A stretch of DNA of 54,726 nucleotides from an uncultured Candidatus Actinomarina sp. (lineage in GTDB: Bacteria; Actinomycetota; Acidimicrobiia; Actinomarinales; Actinomarinaceae). The notes beneath the pieces are model-generated. The model had not been told where the DNA came from. It saw nothing but the letters and a program-made list of their open reading frames with translations, and ran no database searches. The stretch spans positions 1 to 54,726 of the forward strand of contig CACOKA010000003.1 in assembly GCA_902627635.1 (NCBI GenBank), in the 5' to 3' direction. Position 1 is the stretch's first letter, and each line of letters starts with the position of its first letter. Shown in pieces: positions 50,393 to 54,726 of the stretch. The position numbers were made by a program, and so were the translations under genes.

Positions 50393-51606
50393 GATCTAGG
50401 TAAGTCTTTCCAAGCTTTATCTTTATCTAATTTTGGTTCGCTAGGAAGACCAAGCACTCTCTCGGCAATAATATTTCTCATTATTTCAGAAGTGCCTCCC
50501 TCAATAGAATTTGCTCGAGATCTCAAAAATAAACTTTGTGTATCAGTAAATCCATAAGAATCGTTATCAAAATTTAATTCTGGCTGTGATAATTCATATC
50601 CTCTAGGGAATAATAAGCCATCATTTCCTAACATCTCCATACCAAATTCATAAGAAGATTTATTTATTTCAGCTTCATGAAGCTTGCTAGTAGATCCTTC
50701 TGGACCAGGTGTACCTTTTTCCCTTAATTCAGAAGCTCTCAAGTTCGTAAGGCGTACAGCTTCCTGTTGGATCCATAATTCAACCAATTTATCTTTGATT
50801 ACAGGATCATCTAGGTTACGATCTTTCCATAATTGAACTAGGTGTCCTGGTGCACCACTTCCTCTTTGTCTTACATTTCCACCTATTGCAACTCTTTCGT
50901 TCATCAAAATAGCTAATGATACTCTCCAGCCATCACCAACTTCGCCTAAAACGTTCTCTTTAGGAATTTTTACGTCTGTGAAATATACTTCATTAAATTC
51001 AGCTTCTCCAGTAATTTGTCTCAATGGCCTCACTTCAACTCCCTCTGATTCCATATCAACTATGAAAAAAGTTAAACCTCTATGTTTTGGAACATCAGGA
51101 TCTGTTCTGGTTACAAGTAAACCCCATTTTGAAAGATGTCCAAGAGTAGTCCATACTTTTTGTCCGTTTACAATATATCCATCTCCATCATCAACAGCTT
51201 TGGTAGATAGACTTGCTAAATCTGAACCAGAACCAGGTTCAGAGAATAATTGGCACCAAATTTCTTCAGCAGTAAACATTGGTTTCAAATATTTATCAAT
51301 TTGCTCTTTTGTACCATACTCCACAATTGTCGGAGCTCCCATTCCAATTCCAAGAAGATTTGCAATTCTGTTATTAATTGAAATACCCTCTTTTCTTAGT
51401 GTTTCATTTACCAAGAGCTGGAATTTTGGATTTACATTTAATCCTCCTGCTCCTTCTGGAAAATGAACCCAAGCTAAGCCTAAATCAAATTGTTTTGCCC
51501 AAAAATCTGTTTTAGAATCATTATCTTTTCTAAAGGAAATAAGCTCATCAAGTTTTTCACGAACTAAAACTTCTGGATTACTTATATCAGTTTTTGTATC
51601 TGACAA
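50389..51606 (-). CDS. acyl-CoA dehydrogenase (second)
   Basis: This is an acyl-CoA dehydrogenase of the actinobacterial FadE type. It shows CQLFSEPGSGSDLASLSTKA, VNGQKVWTTLGHLSKWGLLV, and the C-terminal RANSIEGGTSEIMRNIIAER, typical of the class. At 405 aa it is full length. It starts 1 base after the SDR gene in a fadD-SDR-acyl-CoA dehydrogenase operon. Electrons would go to ETF. The substrate is probably a long or cyclic acyl-CoA, but nothing in the sequence fixes it. Confidence 0.93.
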   Translation of the reverse strand: MSDTKTDISNPEVLVREKLDELISFRKDNDSKTDFWAKQFDLGLAWVHFPEGAGGLNVNPKFQLLVNETLRKEGISINNRIANLLGIGMGAPTIVEYGTKEQIDKYLKPMFTAEEIWCQLFSEPGSGSDLASLSTKAVDDGDGYIVNGQKVWTTLGHLSKWGLLVTRTDPDVPKHRGLTFFIVDMESEGVEVRPLRQITGEAEFNEVYFTDVKIPKENVLGEVGDGWRVSLAILMNERVAIGGNVRQRGSGAPGHLVQLWKDRNLDDPVIKDKLVELWIQQEAVRLTNLRASELREKGTPGPEGSTSKLHEAEINKSSYEFGMEMLGNDGLLFPRGYELSQPELNFDNDSYGFTDTQSLFLRSRANSIEGGTSEIMRNIIAERVLGLPSEPKLDKDKAWKDLPRS

Positions 51607-51607
51607 A

Positions 51608-52513
51608 TTACTCTCCTTGTTTCATTGCTTCAGTAAATAATGGTAGTTCATCAGCAAGGCTAGTAGGGTATATTGAATTTGATAAATCTCTAATCTTTTC
51701 AATATTTTGAAGAATATCTTCTGCACTTGCCTTGGGATTAAAATATCCTACATCTGTTGATATACCTACTCTTGAAAATCTTCCTCCACCTGCTGAAAAA
51801 ATTTCATGGGTAATATCACATTGTTCAGATGCTAGAAAAACTACAAGTGGAGTTATATTATCCACTGTTAACATATTTGCCATATCTTCACCAAACAATG
51901 ACTCTGTCATCCTCGTTGCTGCGTTTGGAGCAATGACATTTGCTTTTATGTTATATTTTGCACCTTCGATGGCAAGAACATTTGTTAGTCCTACGATTCC
52001 CATTTTTGCGGCTCCATAATTTAATTGACCAAAATTACCAAAAAGACCAGACGGTGATGAGACATTTACAAATCTACCATATCCTTGTTCTTTCATCTGA
52101 ACAAAAGCAGGTTGGCAAACAAAGAATGTACCTTTTAAATGAACATCAATAATTGCATTTAGATCTTCTTCTTCCATTTTTGCAAAACTTTTATCTCTTA
52201 ATATCCCTGCATTGTTCACAACAGCATGGATCCCACCAAACTCACTTAAAGCAGACTGAACTATGGATTCTCCCCCATTCTTTGTTGCTACTGAGTCATA
52301 ATTTGCAACTGCACTACCTCCATTATCAATGATTTCTTTTACAACAATGTCAGCAGGTGCATTTTCTGAGCCTTCGCCATTAACTGAACCCCCAATATCG
52401 TTTACAACTACATTTGCACCCCTATTTGCAAATTCGAGTGCATATGCTTTTCCAAGTCCATTTCCTGCACCAGTAACGACAACTGTTTTGTTTTCAAAAT
52501 TTACATCACCCAT
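51608..52513 (-). CDS. short-chain dehydrogenase, (3R)-hydroxyacyl-CoA dehydrogenase-like
   Basis: This is an SDR enzyme with the nucleotide loop VVTGAGNGLGKAYALEFANR, the structural VNNAGILRDKSF and the active site VNVSSPSGLFGNFGQLNYGA with the YxxxK pair just after (YGAAK). The insert NDIGGSVNGEGSENAPADIV is typical of the multifunctional-enzyme type 2 dehydrogenase domain, a 3-hydroxyacyl-CoA dehydrogenase. It is 301 aa. It lies between fadD and an acyl-CoA dehydrogenase, so a step in acyl-CoA breakdown is likely. Confidence 0.9.
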   Translation of the reverse strand: MGDVNFENKTVVVTGAGNGLGKAYALEFANRGANVVVNDIGGSVNGEGSENAPADIVVKEIIDNGGSAVANYDSVATKNGGESIVQSALSEFGGIHAVVNNAGILRDKSFAKMEEEDLNAIIDVHLKGTFFVCQPAFVQMKEQGYGRFVNVSSPSGLFGNFGQLNYGAAKMGIVGLTNVLAIEGAKYNIKANVIAPNAATRMTESLFGEDMANMLTVDNITPLVVFLASEQCDITHEIFSAGGGRFSRVGISTDVGYFNPKASAEDILQNIEKIRDLSNSIYPTSLADELPLFTEAMKQGE

Positions 52514-52515
52514 CT

Positions 52516-54444
52516 TTAGACCTCCTCGTACATGGATTCGATTTCATCTTTATATCTTTCAGTTACAACATGTCTTTTCAGTTTAAGAGAGGGCGTTAAT
52601 TCTCCACTACTGTCAGTCCACTCATTAGAAAGTAGTGTAAACTTCTTGATTTGTTGAACGTTTGCTACTTTACTATTTGATTTATCTACATGTGCTTGAA
52701 TTTCAGCAAGAACTTTTTCATTTTTAGACATGCTTTCAATGTCATACTCAATATTGTTTTCATTTGCCCATTTTTCAGCACCACCATCACCATCTAGAAC
52801 AATTAATGCACTTAAAAATTTCTTTCCATCACCAACCATGCAAATTTGACCAATTAAATCATGAGTTTTTATTAAATTTTCTAACTCAACAGGTGCTATG
52901 TTTTTTCCACCGGAAGTAATAATTATTTCTTTCTTTCTTCCAATTATTTTTGCAAAACCATTTTCATCAATTTCAGCTAAATCACCTGTGTGAAGCCATC
53001 CATCTTCATCAAATGTAGCTTTTGTTTCTTCTTCTGCTTTGTAATATCCCTTTGCAACATGTTTTCCTCTAATGCACAGTTCACCATCGTCTAATACTTT
53101 AATTTCAGTACCCATTATTGGCATGCCAACCTTTCCAATTGGATTCATCACATCTGGAACAGGTAGATTATTAGATTTTAATAAACTATTAAAGTAGCTA
53201 TTTGCAAAATTAGGAACACAAAAAGTAGCTGGACCAGTGTCTTCAGTCATTCCATATACTTCTGCAACATCAATATGAATTGCATGAAACCATTTTTGTA
53301 CATCTGGATTCATTGGTGCAGCTGCAGTAATAAAAACTTCTGAATTATCTAACCCAAGACCAACTTTAAATGATTTTTCAAACACAAGTTTATTGAATAT
53401 TGCGTCTTTAATTCTTACTCCAAGCGGTGGGGTTTCACCTCTCTGTTCATACTCAACTCTCTCTAAGCCATTATCAATTGCTTTTAAAGCTAGGTCTTTT
53501 TTATCTGACTCATTAATTTTATTAATTAATCCTGATTGAAATCTTTCCCAAACTCTAGGTACTGCGAAGAACAACGTTGGCTTAATTGTTGGTAACGCAG
53601 TAGCCATATCTTCAAGAACAGGCACTGGGAATAACTGTCCTTTTCTAAAAATTGATTGATAATGGTCTGTCAATCTTGCAGCAATATGGGCCATTGGCAA
53701 ATATGAGACTATTCTTGGATTTGTACCTAAGCTGACTGACTGTTCTATTAAGCTCTGAATTGTGAATAAGACATTTTCATGAGTCAACATAACTCCTTTT
53801 GGATTTCCTGTTGTACCAGATGTAAATATTAGGCAAGCCAGAGAATCTGATTTTACAGTATTTATCCTGTTTTCTAATTCTGATTTATCATTATTGTTTA
53901 TTTCTTTTCCTTTGTTAATTAAATCTTCATAGCTAAGTACATAATCTAAATCCTTATATTGTTCAAAGTCCTCAATCATTACTATGTATTTCATATCTGG
54001 ACAATTTTCTTTTGCTTTATTAACTTCCTCGAAAAGTTCAGCATCTCCAACAAAGGCAACTTTGGCTTCTAAAAGATTTGAAATATATTCAATTTGTCCA
54101 GATTTTAGTTGTTTATAAATAGTCGAAGGCACAGCTCCAGCATGCATAATTCCAAGATCACAAATAAAGTGTTCTTTTACATTATTTGCAACAATGAACG
54201 CATTATCTTCTGCTTGAAGACCAATATCAATAAGACCAGAAGCTAAATTATGAACAGTTTCTCTATAAGCAGACCATGATAAAGAATCCCAACCAGTGTA
54301 TTCAGAGTTTATTGGCGTATTCAATGCCGGATATTCAGGTACTTCCTCAGCATTATTATTGAAGTAGTCAATTATAGTTTTACCTTTAACAGTGCTCATC
54401 ACTGACTTCTCTTGATTCTTTAAAAATTCTTGTATTTTGCTCAT
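52516..54444 (-). CDS. fadD: long-chain acyl-CoA synthetase
   Basis: This AMP-forming ligase activates fatty acids with CoA. Motifs are LACLIFTSGTTGNPKGVMLT (ATP loop), YLPMAHIAARLTDHYQSI, AEVYGMTEDTGPATF and GWLHTGDLAEIDENGFAKII, followed by GRKKEIIITSGGKNIAPVEL. At 642 aa it belongs to the long FadD15/ACSL class. AGGA lies 5 nt before the ATG. It is the first gene of fadD-SDR-acyl-CoA dehydrogenase, so it would feed that oxidation branch. Confidence 0.94.
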   Translation of the reverse strand: MSKIQEFLKNQEKSVMSTVKGKTIIDYFNNNAEEVPEYPALNTPINSEYTGWDSLSWSAYRETVHNLASGLIDIGLQAEDNAFIVANNVKEHFICDLGIMHAGAVPSTIYKQLKSGQIEYISNLLEAKVAFVGDAELFEEVNKAKENCPDMKYIVMIEDFEQYKDLDYVLSYEDLINKGKEINNNDKSELENRINTVKSDSLACLIFTSGTTGNPKGVMLTHENVLFTIQSLIEQSVSLGTNPRIVSYLPMAHIAARLTDHYQSIFRKGQLFPVPVLEDMATALPTIKPTLFFAVPRVWERFQSGLINKINESDKKDLALKAIDNGLERVEYEQRGETPPLGVRIKDAIFNKLVFEKSFKVGLGLDNSEVFITAAAPMNPDVQKWFHAIHIDVAEVYGMTEDTGPATFCVPNFANSYFNSLLKSNNLPVPDVMNPIGKVGMPIMGTEIKVLDDGELCIRGKHVAKGYYKAEEETKATFDEDGWLHTGDLAEIDENGFAKIIGRKKEIIITSGGKNIAPVELENLIKTHDLIGQICMVGDGKKFLSALIVLDGDGGAEKWANENNIEYDIESMSKNEKVLAEIQAHVDKSNSKVANVQQIKKFTLLSNEWTDSSGELTPSLKLKRHVVTERYKDEIESMYEEV

Positions 54445-54505
54445 TAAATCCTATCTTTCATGAGTTAATTTTAATGTTCAAAGTTAAAATTCTCTAATTT
54501 GAAAC

Positions 54506-54726
54506 TCAAAATTGTTGACTTATTTTTTTCCAACCACTATCCAAGTTATAGGAATTTAAAGCGCACATAACTTCAAGAATGTGAAATGGAACAGAGAGTT
54601 CATCTTCAGAAACTGTATTATATTTTATAGCTTCAACCATGTTTACAACACCTAAACCTCTGTAAAAATTATTTTGATTATCAGGAGATGAATAAATTAA
54701 TTCCCATTGATACAAATCTTTGTCGA
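54506..54726 (-). CDS. Gfo/Idh/MocA-type oxidoreductase, C-terminal end (partial)
   Basis: The frame is open to the window edge. The track start at 54715 is only a TTG inside the gene, and residues DKD precede it. The segment FYRGLGVVNMVEAIKYNT followed by SVPFHILEVMCALNSY matches the C-terminal helix region of MocA-type sugar/inositol oxidoreductases (RGxGxADM...HRAS..AxHVLEVM). The nucleotide-binding half lies outside the window. With ino1 nearby an inositol or sugar substrate is possible, but this is weak. Confidence 0.7.
   Translation of the reverse strand, partial: DKDLYQWELIYSSPDNQNNFYRGLGVVNMVEAIKYNTVSEDELSVPFHILEVMCALNSYNLDSGWKKISQQF

Noticed and set aside
50978-51466. 162-aa plus-strand ORF inside the second acyl-CoA dehydrogenase
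   Set aside because: It is long, but is fully antisense to conserved acyl-CoA dehydrogenase motifs and has no recognisable feature.

Overview
The window is a gene-dense, strongly AT-rich stretch of bacterial chromosome. No interval over 300 bases lacks a gene, and I see no rRNA, tRNA, CRISPR array, integrase or transposase. Gene content points to a small-genome actinobacterium: a SepIVA-like gene in an rnc-plsX-rpmF-DUF177-coaD neighbourhood, F420 genes (cofG, cofH, a Ddn-type nitroreductase, a PPOX-family protein), an actinobacterial-type inositol-1-phosphate synthase, and many acyl-CoA dehydrogenases. Low GC together with this set suggests a marine 'Candidatus Actinomarina'-like lineage related to Acidimicrobiia. 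That placement is inference and was not tested by any search.

Layout. 1-1052: end of an amino-acid ABC transporter binding lipoprotein, an intrinsic terminator and a 35-aa membrane peptide missing from the ORF track. 1018-10469: the rpsP-khpA-rimM / trmD-rplS-lepB-rnhB translation and secretion block, split by cofG-cofH and by an opposite-strand group (two GAPDH paralogues, a RidA-like protein, a C26 amidotransferase). 10594-14904: nucleoside salvage (upp, deoB, punA) and etfBA. 14906-23990: cdd, smc, rnc, plsX, rpmF, DUF177, sepIVA-like, coaD, rsmD, recG. 24048-26121: rpmB, a cold-shock-like protein, a photolyase-like protein with its domains in reversed order, and a Ddn-type protein. 26175-30494: HAD phosphatase, ddl, a membrane-anchored Mur ligase, a hydrolase and a membrane protein. 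30555-32893: class III aminotransferase and ino1. 32941-39744: a DNA-processing region with a Cas4/AddB-like nuclease, RecD-like helicase, unknown and zinc-ribbon proteins, and a Rad52-like annealing protein, with gdhA in between. 39741-54726: dtd, then a large acyl-CoA block (HBD, acyl-CoA dehydrogenases, MaoC, thiolase, 4-hydroxybutyryl-CoA dehydratase-like protein, MDR oxidoreductase), nfuA, ATP-grasp, thiamine pyrophosphokinase, SDR, fadD and a partial Gfo/Idh/MocA oxidoreductase.

The genes suggest aerobic heterotrophy on amino acids, nucleosides and acyl-CoAs, with electrons passing through ETF, and F420/FO chemistry that may also supply the photolyase antenna. The most notable items are a GAPDH-like protein without the catalytic cysteine beside a normal GAPDH, a circularly permuted photolyase, a hinge-less SMC, a Mur ligase whose N-terminal domain is replaced by membrane helices, a cytidine deaminase missing a zinc ligand, a CofH with an unexplained N-terminal domain of about 240 residues, a lepB with no ordinary start codon, and a recurrent -10 box 5-8 nt before start codons that suggests widespread leaderless mRNAs. 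Several ORF-track starts were revised (lepB, ridA-like, sepIVA-like, rpmB, ddn-like, gabT-like, 36316, 38756).
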